NCBI RefSeq assembly: GCF_006152115.1
Contig: NZ_VDFU01000013.1
Location: 61,380-125,379, forward strand
Origin: Rubellimicrobium rubrum
Lineage (GTDB): Bacteria; Pseudomonadota; Alphaproteobacteria; Rhodobacterales; Rhodobacteraceae
Reading direction: 5' to 3'
DNA length: 64,000 bases
The stretch's first letter is position 1. Each line of letters begins with the position of its first letter. The translations under genes were made by a program, and so were the position numbers. Below are positions 28,381 to 37,317 of this stretch, one piece after another. The notes beneath the pieces were generated by a model. It did no database searches, was not told the DNA's origin, and saw only the letters and a list, made by a program, of their open reading frames with translations.

Positions 28381-29616
28381 TCAGGCGGCCTGGAGGATGC
28401 GATCCAATGCGTCGCAAAGCCGGTCGACCTCGTCGAGGGTGTTGTAATGCACCATAGACACGCGGAGCACGCCGCCCTGCCCATCAAGGCCCAAGTACTC
28501 CACCAGACGGCGCGAATGAAAGTCGCCGTGCCGGATGGCGATCCTGTGGTCGTCCATGTGGCGGGCGATCTCGCCCGAGTTCTGTCCGTCGAAATGGAAG
28601 GCAACGGTCGGAATGCGGGTCGAACTGGCGTTGTGGCTGGACCCGACGACCTGAACATCGTTGCGCGACGTCAGGTAGGACAGCAGCCGCCCGACCAGCG
28701 CATCCTCCTGACGGGTGACGGCTCCGAAGGCGGCCTCGATGCGGTTTCGCACAGTGCCGCCCGCCGCTCCGCCCAGATCCGCCAGATAGTCCCGAAGGGC
28801 GAGCGTGGAGTAGGCGCATTCATAAGACGGGTTGCCCGGCTCCAGCTTGCCCGGCACCTTATCCTTGCCGTAAAAGTAATGGTACAACGTATCCAGTTCG
28901 AGCAGCAACTCGTGCTTGCCGTACATGACCGCGTAATGCGGCCCGTAGGTCTTGTAGAGGCTGAAGACGTAGTAATCGACATCCCAGGCCTGCACGTCGA
29001 TGGCCCTGTGCGGGGCATAGGCCACGGCGTCCACGCAAAGCCGGGCTCCGGCCTCGTGGACGATCCGCGCGACCTCGGCCACCGGGTGCACCTGCCCCAG
29101 GATGTTGGACACATGGGTCATGCACACCAACCGGGTCCGATCGGTCAGCAACGCCCTCAGATCCTCGAGGTCGAGCGCCATCGTCTCCGGGTCCAGTGGC
29201 CAGAACAGGACCTCGATCCCGAACTCCCTCAGGGCGACCCAGGGACCGATGTTCGACTCGTGGTCCGCCATCGTCACGATGACCTCGTCCCCGGGGGACA
29301 GCTGGGTCCGCATGGCGCGGGCAAGGTTCTGGAGGAGCACGGTCGTCGATGGGCCGAAGACGATCTCCTCGGGCCGTGCAGCATTGACGAGCACCTGCGC
29401 CGCCGCCCGGGCGTCGCGCAGGGCCTCGGCCGCGGCCTGCGACACGGCATAGCTGCCGCCGATCTGGACGTTCCGCTCGAACAGGAACTCGGTCATGCGG
29501 TCGACCGCGCCCCTGAGGATCTGTGATCCCCCTGCGTTGTCGAAGAGCGTCCAGCCGCGATGGAGGCCGGGGAATTGCTGGCGGACGTGGTCGAGGTCGA
29601 GGGCGATCCCGGTCAT
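28381..29616 (-). CDS. Class V aminotransferase-fold PLP enzyme, cysteine-desulfurase-like (VC1184 type)
   Basis: A 411-residue fold-type I PLP enzyme related to SufS/CsdA. The internal aldimine lysine is in SLYKTYGPHYAVMYG (about 222), a variant of the family motif typical of the VC1184-like branch. ADHESNIGPW (His about 119 stacks on PLP), CVDAVAYAPHRAID (Asp about 196, His about 203) and RIPTVAF are also present. Whether it desulfurates cysteine or acts on another amino acid is not known for this branch. It is downstream of an amino-acid ABC importer on the same strand (29 bp gap, AGGAG before the ATG), so its substrate is probably what that importer brings in. Confidence 0.85.
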   Translation of the reverse strand: MTGIALDLDHVRQQFPGLHRGWTLFDNAGGSQILRGAVDRMTEFLFERNVQIGGSYAVSQAAAEALRDARAAAQVLVNAARPEEIVFGPSTTVLLQNLARAMRTQLSPGDEVIVTMADHESNIGPWVALREFGIEVLFWPLDPETMALDLEDLRALLTDRTRLVCMTHVSNILGQVHPVAEVARIVHEAGARLCVDAVAYAPHRAIDVQAWDVDYYVFSLYKTYGPHYAVMYGKHELLLELDTLYHYFYGKDKVPGKLEPGNPSYECAYSTLALRDYLADLGGAAGGTVRNRIEAAFGAVTRQEDALVGRLLSYLTSRNDVQVVGSSHNASSTRIPTVAFHFDGQNSGEIARHMDDHRIAIRHGDFHSRRLVEYLGLDGQGGVLRVSMVHYNTLDEVDRLCDALDRILQAA

Positions 29617-29645
29617 GGGGGTATCTCCTGCAGGGAAAGGGGGCG

Positions 29646-30386
29646 TCAGTGGTTCAGCACGGCGCCCAGGAAGTTGCGTGTGCGCTCCTCGCGCGCGGCG
29701 TCGAATATCTGCGATGGCGTGCCTTCCTCGACGACCCGGCCCCCGTCCATGAAAATGACGCGGTCGGCCACCTGCCGGGCAAAGCCCATCTCGTGGGTGA
29801 CGACCACCATCGTGACCCCGGACCGGGCCAGCAGGCGCATGACGTCGAGGACCTCTCCGACCATCTCGGGGTCCAGCGCCGACGTCGGCTCGTCGAACAG
29901 CATGACCTTGGGCTCCATGGCCAGCGCGCGCGCGATGGCGACACGCTGCTGCTGCCCGCCCGAAAGCTTGCCCGGATATTTGTCGGCCTGACCCTCGATC
30001 CCCACCCGGGCCAGAAGCTCTCGCGCGCGGCCCTCGGCTTGGCGGGCGTCGAGCCCGCGCACCCTCATGGGCGCGAGCATGACGTTGCGCAGCACCGTAA
30101 GGTGGGGAAAGAGGTTGAAGGACTGGAACACCATGCCCACCTCGGCCCGCACCTTCTCCAGCGCGCGTCCGCGTTTCACCGGTGTGCCGTCCAGGATCAC
30201 CGTGCTTCCCGGCTCGAACTCCTCCAGGAGGTTGATGCAGCGGATCAGCGTGGACTTGCCCGAACCCGATGGCCCGATGACGCAGACCACCTCCCCCTCG
30301 GCGATGTCGAGGTCGATGCCATGGAGCGCGGTGTAGCTGCCGTAGCGCTTCCGCAGGTCGCGGATATGAATGAAGCTGGGCGCCAT
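29646..30386 (-). CDS. Amino-acid ABC transporter ATP-binding protein (GlnQ/HisP type)
   Basis: A 246-residue polar amino-acid ATPase: Walker [11 protein letters not shown]-loop [18 protein letters not shown], signature [15 protein letters not shown], Walker [16 protein letters not shown] and H-loop VTHEMGFA. The FNLFPHLT motif is diagnostic of the GlnQ/HisP/GltL group. Its ATG overlaps the permease stop (TGATG), so the two are co-translated. It powers import of an amino acid bound by the family 3 binding protein two genes upstream. Confidence 0.92.
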   Translation of the reverse strand: MAPSFIHIRDLRKRYGSYTALHGIDLDIAEGEVVCVIGPSGSGKSTLIRCINLLEEFEPGSTVILDGTPVKRGRALEKVRAEVGMVFQSFNLFPHLTVLRNVMLAPMRVRGLDARQAEGRARELLARVGIEGQADKYPGKLSGGQQQRVAIARALAMEPKVMLFDEPTSALDPEMVGEVLDVMRLLARSGVTMVVVTHEMGFARQVADRVIFMDGGRVVEEGTPSQIFDAAREERTRNFLGAVLNH

Positions 30387-31057
30387 CAGCGATCCGCCTG
30401 CGCGAAGCGGCGCTCCAAGCGCGACACCATGCCGACAAGCGGCCAGAGCAGCGCGATGTAGATCAGCGCCGCCCCAATAAGCGGGCTGGGGTTGGCCGTC
30501 AGAGCCTGGGCCTGCGTCGCCTGCTTGAGCAGATCGGGCATCGCCACCACCGACGCGAGGGCCGTGTCCTTCATGACGTTGATGCAGTTGTTGGTCAGGG
30601 GCGGGATCACGATGCGAATGGCCTGCGGCAGGACAACATCCACCATGAGATGGCGGGGCGACAGGCCCAGGGCACGCGATGCCTCGAACTGGCCGAGAGG
30701 AATCGCCTCGATGCCGGCGCGGAAGATTTCGGCGGTGTAGGCGGCCGACACGAGGCTCAGGGCCGCCACGGCCGACATGAAGGGCGACAGCCGCAGCCCG
30801 AGAAAGGGCAGCGCGTAGTAGATGACGATCAGCAGGACGAGGATGGGAATGGAGCGCAGGACGTCGATGTAGACCCGGGCCATCCCGCGCACGAACGGGT
30901 GCGCGTAAAGCCGCGCCAGCGCGAGAAACAGCCCTAGCACAAGCCCCGCGACGATGCTGACCACGCCGATCTGGATCGTGACCCACAGCCCCCAAAGCAG
31001 GAGCGGGTAGGTCCGGATCAGCACCGGAACGTTGAAGAAGGTATCGAGAATGTCCAA
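30386..31057 (-). CDS. Amino-acid ABC transporter permease (HisMQ type)
   Basis: A 223-residue permease of the polar amino-acid family, five membrane helices, with the EAA loop [21 protein letters not shown] and the conserved [11 protein letters not shown] helix plus [14 protein letters not shown] single permease gene implies a homodimeric channel. It lies between the binding protein and ATPase genes; 65 bp separate it from the binding-protein stop, and that gap holds a hairpin. Confidence 0.92.
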   Translation of the reverse strand: MDILDTFFNVPVLIRTYPLLLWGLWVTIQIGVVSIVAGLVLGLFLALARLYAHPFVRGMARVYIDVLRSIPILVLLIVIYYALPFLGLRLSPFMSAVAALSLVSAAYTAEIFRAGIEAIPLGQFEASRALGLSPRHLMVDVVLPQAIRIVIPPLTNNCINVMKDTALASVVAMPDLLKQATQAQALTANPSPLIGAALIYIALLWPLVGMVSRLERRFAQADR

Positions 31058-31083
31058 ACCAGTCTCCGGCTCGCTCCACCCGA

Positions 31084-31113
31084 AGGGACAGGACGCTCGG
31101 GACGCCTGTCCCT
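31084..31113 (-). other. Inverted repeat between binding-protein and permease genes
   Basis: Perfect 9-bp arms AGGGACAGG and CCTGTCCCT with a 12-base loop, 10 bases after the binding-protein stop in the direction of transcription. No T-run follows. It probably protects or attenuates the mRNA so that binding protein exceeds permease. Confidence 0.7.
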
Positions 31114-31122
31114 AAGCCGGGA

Positions 31123-31917
31123 TCAGGGCGTGGGTACGTCCATGACCTGCACGGTCGAGCTGCCGTCCTCCGGCTGTGCTCCGAACCACTTCTCGTGGGT
31201 GGCGGCCAGGAAGCCCTCGTTCTTGAGCTCGGTGATGATGGCGTTCACTTCGGCCACCAGGGGAGAGTCCTTGGCGAACATCACGGAATACTTCTCGCCG
31301 GTCGGGATGCGTTCGGCCACGACGAAGTCGGGCTTGTCCTTGACGTAGTATTGGAGCGCCGGAATGTCCGAGATGTAGCCGTCGATGCCCCCGTTCCCGA
31401 GGTCCAGCATGGCCGGGGCCAGCCCTTCGAAGCGGCGGATCTCGCTGAAGCCGTACTCGGCCTCGTGTTCCGTGGCCCACATGTCGCCGGTGGACCCGGT
31501 GTCCACGCCGATGACCTTGCCCGACAGATCCCCGAGCCCGGTGAGGCCACTTGCGGCGGTGACGGTCAGGGACTGGTCGCTGTCGAAATAGGGTTGAGCG
31601 AAGCTCACTTCCTGTAGCCGCTCGGGGGTAATGGTGATGGAGGACATGGCCATGTCCACGCGCCCCGACTGGACCGCCGAGAACAGGCCCGAGAAGGGGA
31701 TGTTCTCGATCACCACCTCGCGGCCGAGCCGTTCGCCGATCGCGTTGGCAAGGTCCACCTCGAAGCCCACGAAGCTGCCCGACTCGTCCTGGAATTCCCA
31801 GGGAACGTTGCCGATGTTGGCCCCGACTGTCAGTTCCTGGGCCTGCGCCTGGGCCACCGCACCAAAGGCCAGCGCCGCGCCCAGGAGGCCCGACTGGAAG
31901 AACGTCCTACGCCGCAT
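31123..31917 (-). CDS. Amino-acid ABC transporter periplasmic binding protein (family 3)
   Basis: A 264-residue solute-binding protein. The N-terminus [20 protein letters not shown] is a Sec or possibly Tat-like signal (RRRTFF), cleaved near AQA/QE. The mature protein has the family 3 pattern: [68 protein letters not shown] and [14 protein letters not shown]. The bound amino acid cannot be told. AAAAGGA precedes the ATG at 31917; a TTG two codons upstream is less likely. It heads an operon with permease, ATPase and the class V PLP enzyme, and is divergent from a GntR regulator. Confidence 0.92.
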   Translation of the reverse strand: MRRRTFFQSGLLGAALAFGAVAQAQAQELTVGANIGNVPWEFQDESGSFVGFEVDLANAIGERLGREVVIENIPFSGLFSAVQSGRVDMAMSSITITPERLQEVSFAQPYFDSDQSLTVTAASGLTGLGDLSGKVIGVDTGSTGDMWATEHEAEYGFSEIRRFEGLAPAMLDLGNGGIDGYISDIPALQYYVKDKPDFVVAERIPTGEKYSVMFAKDSPLVAEVNAIITELKNEGFLAATHEKWFGAQPEDGSSTVQVMDVPTP

Positions 31918-31955
31918 GTTCAAGTCCTTTTCCCTGCAGTTGTCGCCTTGTTATT

Positions 31956-31982
31956 GGCTTGACCGGTCAGACCGGTTAGACC
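31956..31982. promoter_or_regulatory. Three tandem GGTnnnACC-type operator repeats
   Basis: Three 9-bp units lie end to end: GGCTTGACC, GGTCAGACC and GGTTAGACC. The second and third match GGTnnnACC, the core of operators (TGGTnnnACCA) bound by FadR-branch GntR proteins such as PdhR; the first differs by one base. They lie in the 130-bp divergent gap, 39-65 bp from the binding-protein ATG and 66-92 bp from the GntR start, well placed to control both promoters. Confidence 0.65.
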
Positions 31983-32047
31983 AGCCAAGCATGGCGGTTC
32001 ACTGAAAGCAAGTTCCGAGATGCGGCTAGCGGGAAGCGGAGGGTGTC

Positions 32048-32764
32048 TTGGACAGGCCTATCAGATCCGATGACCGGGGTTGGACACCATTGCCGCAACT
32101 TGTGGCACGAAGATTGCAGAACCTCATCCTTGAGGGCACCTGGAAGCCCGGCCAGAAGATCCCGTCCCAGCGAACCCTGTCCGAGGATTACGACATCAGC
32201 CGCGCCTCCCTCCGCGAGGCCCTGCTCACTTTGGAGACGCTCGGGCTCATCCGCTCCGAGCCGGGCCGAGGCACCTTCGTGACCCATGGGCAGGAGGGGA
32301 CTCGGTCAAAGGAGGGGCGCTGGCGCTATGCCGACAGCCTGCCCCTGCGCGATGTCTTCCAGACCCGCATCATGCTCGAGTCCGAGATCGCCGCCCTCGC
32401 CGCCCAGGGCATCGACGATGGCAGCCTCGACCGGCTGGAGGCCGCGACGGAGGAGATGCAGCGCGGCTGGGATCTGGGCGACCTCGTGACCAATGTCGAG
32501 GCGGATCTGCTGTTTCACCAGATCATCGTGGGCCACTGCGGCAATCGGATGCTCCAGCTCCTCTATGAGAACGCAGCCGAGATCCTGACCGAAACCCAGC
32601 GCCAGCCCATTCCGGCCACCAGAACCGAACGGATGCAGGCCTCCATCGCGGAGCATCGGGAGGTCATCGCGGCCCTGCGCGCCCGCGACCCCGAAGGCGC
32701 CCGGGCCGCCATGGCCACCCATATCCGCAATACCGCCCTGAGCGCGGCGGTCGATCTCGACTGA
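32048..32764 (+). CDS. GntR-family transcriptional regulator, FadR/FCD branch
   Basis: A 238-residue regulator. The N-terminal winged helix-turn-helix (about 15-80) has the GntR pattern LQNLILEGTWKPGQKIPSQR, then SRASLREALLTLETLGLI with the DNA-reading helix and the wing GRGTFV. The C-terminal all-helical FCD ligand domain (about 100-230) has the spaced polar residues (LFHQIIVGHCGN, IAEHREVIAAL, MATHIRN) that usually hold a metal ion and an organic acid. It starts with TTG, supported by GGAGG five bases upstream. It is divergent from the amino-acid importer operon and upstream of an rbs-type sugar importer on the same strand, so it may control either or both. Confidence 0.9.
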   Translation: MDRPIRSDDRGWTPLPQLVARRLQNLILEGTWKPGQKIPSQRTLSEDYDISRASLREALLTLETLGLIRSEPGRGTFVTHGQEGTRSKEGRWRYADSLPLRDVFQTRIMLESEIAALAAQGIDDGSLDRLEAATEEMQRGWDLGDLVTNVEADLLFHQIIVGHCGNRMLQLLYENAAEILTETQRQPIPATRTERMQASIAEHREVIAALRARDPEGARAAMATHIRNTALSAAVDLD

Positions 32765-33095
32765 GCCGACGCTCGGATCCTTTCATTGACTGTGCGTTCA
32801 CGATGGCCAAGCCGCCTGCGCCAAGACCGAGCGGGTGCAAGGGCTGAGCGGGTCGTCCCCTGCGGTCTTTGGCCCGAGCAGCTGTTCGAAGACGTCGGCC
32901 CGCCGGTGGTCGTCGCTGACGCCAGGGTCACTCCACCATTCGGCATTGTTTCGCGCCAGAAAGGCCGGGCACGCGTCCCCTGCTCAGAAAGCTTGCTTTG
33001 GCGTCCCGCGCGCAGCTACGCTCACCTTGCGTCAGCAAGCCATGAAACAAGCCGAGAACGGCACCGATGGGCGGCTCGCACTTGGAGGAGATGCA
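32765..33095. other. Gap between the GntR gene and the sugar-binding-protein gene
   Basis: About 330 bp. The downstream frame of the binding protein is open through most of it but lacks coding character; the SD-supported start is at 33096. It presumably holds the sugar operon promoter. I see no copy of the GGTnnnACC repeat here. Confidence 0.4.
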
Positions 33096-34043
33096 ATGAA
33101 CAGACGTGCCTTTCTGGCGTCGTCGGTGGCGCTTGGCGCGCTTGCCGCCGGCGCCCCGGTCGCCTTTGCGCAGGACCGGCTCACCATCCTGGGCTCCGTG
33201 CCCAACCTGGGCTTCCCGTTCTTCGTCCACATGCTGAACCAAATCAAGGTCGAGGCCGAGGCGCAGGGCGTGGACCTGATCGAGTCCGACGGACAGAACT
33301 CGGCTCCCAAGCAGACCGCCGACATCGAGGCCGCGCTCGTGCAGGGCGTGGCCGCAATCGTCATCTCGCCCCTGGATGTCAACGCGCTGGCTCCGGCCAT
33401 CGAGCAGGCGATCCAGGTGGGCGTGCCGGTTGTCACGATCGACCGCCGCGTGGACGGGGTGGAGGGTGTCCTTGCCCATGTCGGCGCCGACAACGTCAAG
33501 GGCGGCGAGGCCGAGGCCCAGGCCATGATCGCGGCGTTCCCGGACGGAGCCAAGGTCTTCCACCTGCAGGGTCAGCCGGGTGCGGGGCCGGCAATCGATC
33601 GCAACCAGGGCGTCCATAACGTCCTCGACCCAATGGCCGACAAGTACCAGATCGTGTTCGAGCAGACGGCGAACTTCTCACGGGCCGAGGCTCTCACGGT
33701 TGTGGAGGCCGGGCTTGCGGCCAATGGCAAGCCCGACGCCATCATCTGCGCCAACGACGACATGGCCCTTGGCGCCGTGGAGGCCTGCGCGGCCCGCGGC
33801 TTCACCGACGTGAAGATCTACGGCTTCGACGCCCTGCCCGAAGCCCTCATCGCGGTGCGCGACGGCACCATGGCCGGGACGGTCGAGCAGTTCCCGGGGG
33901 AACAGTCCCGCACCGCCGTCCAGATCGCCGTTGCCTTTGCCCGGGAAGGCACGCAACCGGCCGAAGCGCTCGTCCTGCTGACCCCGGTTGTGATCGGGCC
34001 CGACAACCTCGATCAGGCCGAGCGGATCGGCGAGACGTCCTGA
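33096..34043 (+). CDS. Sugar ABC transporter periplasmic binding protein (RbsB type)
   Basis: A 315-residue binding protein of the periplasmic-binding-4 (ribose/xylose/inositol) class. The N-terminus NRRAFLASSVALGALAAGAP is a signal peptide with a Tat-like RRAFLA start, cleaved near AFA/QD. The mature part shows GFPFFVHMLNQIKVEAEAQG, AAIVISPLDVNALAPAIEQA, VPVVTIDRRVDGVEG, GADNVKGGEAEA, and AIICANDDMALGAVEA, all standard for RbsB relatives. GGAGG lies 7 bases before the ATG. It is followed by the ATPase and permease genes; the sugar is unknown. Confidence 0.92.
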   Translation: MNRRAFLASSVALGALAAGAPVAFAQDRLTILGSVPNLGFPFFVHMLNQIKVEAEAQGVDLIESDGQNSAPKQTADIEAALVQGVAAIVISPLDVNALAPAIEQAIQVGVPVVTIDRRVDGVEGVLAHVGADNVKGGEAEAQAMIAAFPDGAKVFHLQGQPGAGPAIDRNQGVHNVLDPMADKYQIVFEQTANFSRAEALTVVEAGLAANGKPDAIICANDDMALGAVEACAARGFTDVKIYGFDALPEALIAVRDGTMAGTVEQFPGEQSRTAVQIAVAFAREGTQPAEALVLLTPVVIGPDNLDQAERIGETS

Positions 34044-34064
34044 TCCGATCACGGCGCGACGGTC

Positions 34065-34094
34065 AGGGGCCTGCATTCCTGGCTGTCCGCCCCT
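34065..34094 (+). other. Inverted repeat between sugar-binding-protein and ATPase genes
   Basis: Arms AGGGGC and GCCCCT (6 bp) flank an 18-base loop in the 67-bp gap after the binding-protein stop. It is weaker than the hairpins in the other three binding-protein operons, but sits in the same place. Confidence 0.45.
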
Positions 34095-34110
34095 CGCGAC
34101 GGAGACGCCC

Positions 34111-35685
34111 GTGACCGGCCAGCTTGCCGCCGATACCCCTGTGCCGCCCCTTCTGGACGTCGTTGGCCTGACCAAGAGGTTTTCCGGCGTGACGGCGCTC
34201 GACAACGTATCGCTCGATGTCCGGGCCGGAGAGATCCTGGGCCTCCTGGGCGAGAATGGGGCCGGCAAGTCCACGCTTCTCAAGATCCTGTCAGGCGCCC
34301 AGTCGGCCAGCAGTGGCAGCATCTCCTTCGCGGGCCGCCCCTATGCGCCGGCGGGCCCCGACGCGGCGCGCCAGGCCGGCATCGTCACGATCTACCAAGA
34401 GCTGAGCCTGATCCCCACGCTTTCCGTGGCCGAGAACATCTTCGTCAACCGCGCGCCGACCGGACCGTTCGGCCTTATCGACTGGCGACGGATGCGGCGG
34501 CAGGCCCGCGACATCCTCGCCCGGGTCAACCTATCCCTGGACCCCGAGACGCCGGTCTCGGCGCTGTCGGTGGCCGAGCAGCAGCTCGTGGAGATCGCGC
34601 GCGCGCTGTCGCTGGAAAGCCGCCTCATCATCATGGACGAGCCGACCTCGGCGCTCACAGAGACGGAGGTCCAACAGCTCTTCGGCATCATGGAGATGTT
34701 GCGGCGTGATGGCGTGGCCATCATGTTCGTCACCCACCGCCTGGAGGAGGCCTCCAGCATGTGCGACCGCATGACGGTCCTGCGCGACGGACGGCTCGCG
34801 GGCCACCTCCTGCGTGACGGGGGCCGCGTCCCGGTGCCCCGGATCATCGAGAAGATGGTCGGCCGGGCCGCGTCCGAGCTTTATGCCCGTCCGACCCGGC
34901 GCGACAACGCGGGGGCCGTGCGGCTCAGCGTCCGCGGGCTTCGGACGGTCCGCGCCGCCGACGCGCCTCATGCCGTCGTGCTCGATGGCATCGACCTGGA
35001 CCTCCGCGCAGGCGAGATCCTGGGCCTCGCGGGGCTCGTGGGCTCGGGCCGCACGGAGCTCGCGCGAGCCGTGTTCGGGGCGGATCCGATCGCCTCGGGG
35101 ACGATCCGTCTCGATGGCCAACTCATCGCGCCCATGTCGCCCGCCGATGCCTGCGCCCTTGGCATCGGGCTGGTCCCGGAGGACCGCAAGCAGCAGGCCA
35201 TTTTCGCCATGCTGCCGATCCGCCAGAACTTCTCGATCGCCGCACTGGACCTTTTCTCGGATGGCCTGGGCGTGATGAGGCCCGGCCGCGAAGGCGCCGC
35301 GCTCGCCGGCTACCGCAAGGCCATGTCCATCCGCATGAGCTCGCCCGAACAGGCCATCGACGGGCTGTCGGGCGGGAACCAGCAGAAGGTGATCCTGGCC
35401 CGCTGGCTGGCACGCGACCCCAAGGTGCTCATCGTGGACGAGCCCACGCGCGGCGTGGATGTGGGCGCAAAGACCGAGGTCCATCAGATTCTGGTCCAAT
35501 TGGCGGAGCGCGGCATCGCCATCCTGATGATCTCGTCCGAGTTGCCGGAGGTTCTCTCGGTCAGCGACCGCATCATCACCATGCGCCAGGGCCGCATCAC
35601 CGGCGAGATGCCGGCCATCGAAGCGACGGAGGAAAGCCTTATGGCGCTCATGGCGCTCGAAGCCCGGCCCGGAGACCCGCAATGA
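34111..35685 (+). CDS. Sugar ABC transporter ATP-binding protein (RbsA type, two ATPase domains)
   Basis: A 524-residue tandem ATPase. Domain 1 (about 15-245) has Walker A GENGAGKST, LSVAEQQLVEIARAL and IIMDEPTSAL; domain 2 (about 270-515) has the degenerate Walker A GLVGSGRTELARA, signature LSGGNQQKVILARWL and IVDEPTRGVDVG. This is the hallmark of the ribose/xylose/galactose class. It starts with GTG preceded by GGAGA. It overlaps the permease gene by four bases (ATGA), so the two are co-translated. Confidence 0.93.
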   Translation: MTGQLAADTPVPPLLDVVGLTKRFSGVTALDNVSLDVRAGEILGLLGENGAGKSTLLKILSGAQSASSGSISFAGRPYAPAGPDAARQAGIVTIYQELSLIPTLSVAENIFVNRAPTGPFGLIDWRRMRRQARDILARVNLSLDPETPVSALSVAEQQLVEIARALSLESRLIIMDEPTSALTETEVQQLFGIMEMLRRDGVAIMFVTHRLEEASSMCDRMTVLRDGRLAGHLLRDGGRVPVPRIIEKMVGRAASELYARPTRRDNAGAVRLSVRGLRTVRAADAPHAVVLDGIDLDLRAGEILGLAGLVGSGRTELARAVFGADPIASGTIRLDGQLIAPMSPADACALGIGLVPEDRKQQAIFAMLPIRQNFSIAALDLFSDGLGVMRPGREGAALAGYRKAMSIRMSSPEQAIDGLSGGNQQKVILARWLARDPKVLIVDEPTRGVDVGAKTEVHQILVQLAERGIAILMISSELPEVLSVSDRIITMRQGRITGEMPAIEATEESLMALMALEARPGDPQ

Positions 35686-36698
35686 CGTCTCCCGTCACGC
35701 AGCGGGGCCGAGGCGGGTTCGACCTCTTCCGCGTGCTCAAGCAGTTCGGCCCGCTCCTGTTCCTGTTCGCGCTGATGCTGGTCTTTGCCATCACCAACGA
35801 GAACTTCTTGACCCAGCTCAACCTTTTCAACGTCGCCCGCCAGATCTCGATCACCGGGTTGATCGCCTTGGGGATGACCTTCGTCATCCTGACCGCCGGA
35901 ATCGACCTCAGCGTGGGATCGCTTCTCGCCTTTTGCGGGATGGTCGCCGCGGTCGTGGCCAAGGGCGGAACGGCCAACACCCTGTCCCTGTCCTCGAATG
36001 CGGGGGCGGGCTACGGCTGGGGCGCCGCCCTGCTGGCCGCCGTGGTGGTCGGGACGGCGGCGGGCTTCGTTCAGGGGCTCGTCATCACGCGTCTCCGGGT
36101 TCCGCCCTTCGTGGTGACGCTTGGCGGCTTGACCATCTTCCGGGGCCTCACGCTCACCCTGTCGGGCGGAGGGCCGATCTCGGGCTTCACGCCCGGCATG
36201 CGCTGGTTCGGCACCGGCCTTGTCGGCCCGGTCCCGGTCCCGGTCCTGATCTTCGGTCTGGCCGCGCTGCTCTGCCACGTGGTCCTCCGCTACACGCGCT
36301 TCGGCCGAGCCGTCTATGCGGTCGGCGGCAACGCCGAGGCCGCGCGCCTGTCGGGGGTCCGCGTCGATCGCGTGCTCGTCTCGGTCTACATGATCGTGGG
36401 CTTCTTCTCGGGCCTTGCTGCCTTCGTGCTGGCCGCCCGACTGAACTCGGCCGAAGCCGTCGCGGGCATCGGCTACGAACTCACCGTGATCTCGGCCGTG
36501 GTCATCGGGGGCACGTCCCTTTTCGGAGGGATCGGGGGCGTCGGCGGGACGGTCGTCGGCGCGGCGCTGATCGGCGTGCTGGTGAACGGCCTCGTGCTCA
36601 ACAACATCTCCTCCTACACGCAGCAGGTCACCATCGGCCTGATCCTGATCGCAGCCGTCGCCTTCGACCGTTGGCTCAAGGCGCGCGCGCGGGCGTGA
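35682..36698 (+). CDS. Sugar ABC transporter permease (RbsC type)
   Basis: A 338-residue permease of the BPD_transp_2 family, about nine or ten helices, with LIALGMTFVILTAGIDLSVGS, RLRVPPFVVTLGGLTIFRGLTL, RYTRFGRAVYAVGGNAEAARLSGV and GYELTVISAVVIGGTSLFGG, all strongly conserved in RbsC-type proteins. It completes a binding protein-ATPase-permease operon. There is no kinase or isomerase gene with it, so the sugar must be metabolised by genes elsewhere. Confidence 0.93.
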   Translation: MTSPVTQRGRGGFDLFRVLKQFGPLLFLFALMLVFAITNENFLTQLNLFNVARQISITGLIALGMTFVILTAGIDLSVGSLLAFCGMVAAVVAKGGTANTLSLSSNAGAGYGWGAALLAAVVVGTAAGFVQGLVITRLRVPPFVVTLGGLTIFRGLTLTLSGGGPISGFTPGMRWFGTGLVGPVPVPVLIFGLAALLCHVVLRYTRFGRAVYAVGGNAEAARLSGVRVDRVLVSVYMIVGFFSGLAAFVLAARLNSAEAVAGIGYELTVISAVVIGGTSLFGGIGGVGGTVVGAALIGVLVNGLVLNNISSYTQQVTIGLILIAAVAFDRWLKARARA

Positions 36699-36796
36699 AA
36701 CGCCTCGCCAATGCCATCAGAGGGCGACTCCCAGTCGCGGCGGGGCCTGGCGCGTTCGGTGCCGGCCGGCCCTGCCGCTCCGTCGTGAGACGAAGG

Positions 36797-37228
36797 TCAG
36801 CCGCGCTCGTAGGTCGCCTCGACCAGCCGCAGCGCCGAGAAGAAGCCAGTTTCGGGGTCCACGTACTCGCCTAACTCCAGGATGCCGCTGGTTCGCATGG
36901 GGACGTTGAACGGAATGGGGTCCACGATGCGTCGCGTGTAGACGGGCAGGATGTCGTCGGGCCAGGTTTGGCCGGGCTCGCAGAAGGGGCACACGGCCGT
37001 CGGCATCTTCGTCAGGACGAAGAACGTCGATTCGGCCTTGAGCGGCGGCGCCATGAAGCCGTTCACGATGATGCGCTGGCCTTCGCTGGCAAGGGCCAGG
37101 TCCGAAAAGCTCGTGTCCTTGTTGTACAGGTCGCGCAAGCGGATGGTCCCGTCCTCCTCCTGCGCGGACGCGGCTTGCGAAACGAGCAGGAAAGCGGGCA
37201 AAAGAACGAGGAAGCGGCGGCGGTCCAT
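36797..37228 (-). CDS. Secreted small protein, DUF3299-like
   Basis: A 143-residue exported protein. Signal peptide MDRRRFLVLLPAFLLVSQAASA, cleaved before QEED. The mature part (RLRDLYNKDTSFSDLALA, GQRIIVNGFMAPPLKAES, FFVLTKMPTAVCPFCEPG, PFNVPMRTSGILELG) resembles small OB-fold-like periplasmic proteins of the DUF3299 type; the CPFCE pair could be a metal or redox site. It converges with the sugar permease gene and follows the alkaline phosphatase on the same strand, behind a likely terminator. The function is unknown. Confidence 0.65.
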   Translation of the reverse strand: MDRRRFLVLLPAFLLVSQAASAQEEDGTIRLRDLYNKDTSFSDLALASEGQRIIVNGFMAPPLKAESTFFVLTKMPTAVCPFCEPGQTWPDDILPVYTRRIVDPIPFNVPMRTSGILELGEYVDPETGFFSALRLVEATYERG

Positions 37229-37249
37229 GAGCTGTCCTCCATGCAAGAG

Positions 37250-37313
37250 CTGAAAAAGGGTGACGGGCCCCGCCGGGGCGGGAACCGTCGTTTCGGCACA
37301 GGACGGTCCCGCC
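37250..37313 (-). terminator. Likely intrinsic terminator after the alkaline phosphatase gene
   Basis: Just past the phosphatase stop there is a long imperfect stem: GGCGGGA/CCGTC pairing with GACGG/TTCCCGCC, one bulge. A second small hairpin (GCCCC, loop GGC, GGGGC) and a run of five T follow within about 10 bases. The combination fits a terminator at the end of the ugp-phosphatase transcription unit. Confidence 0.5.
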
Positions 37314-37317
37314 GAGC

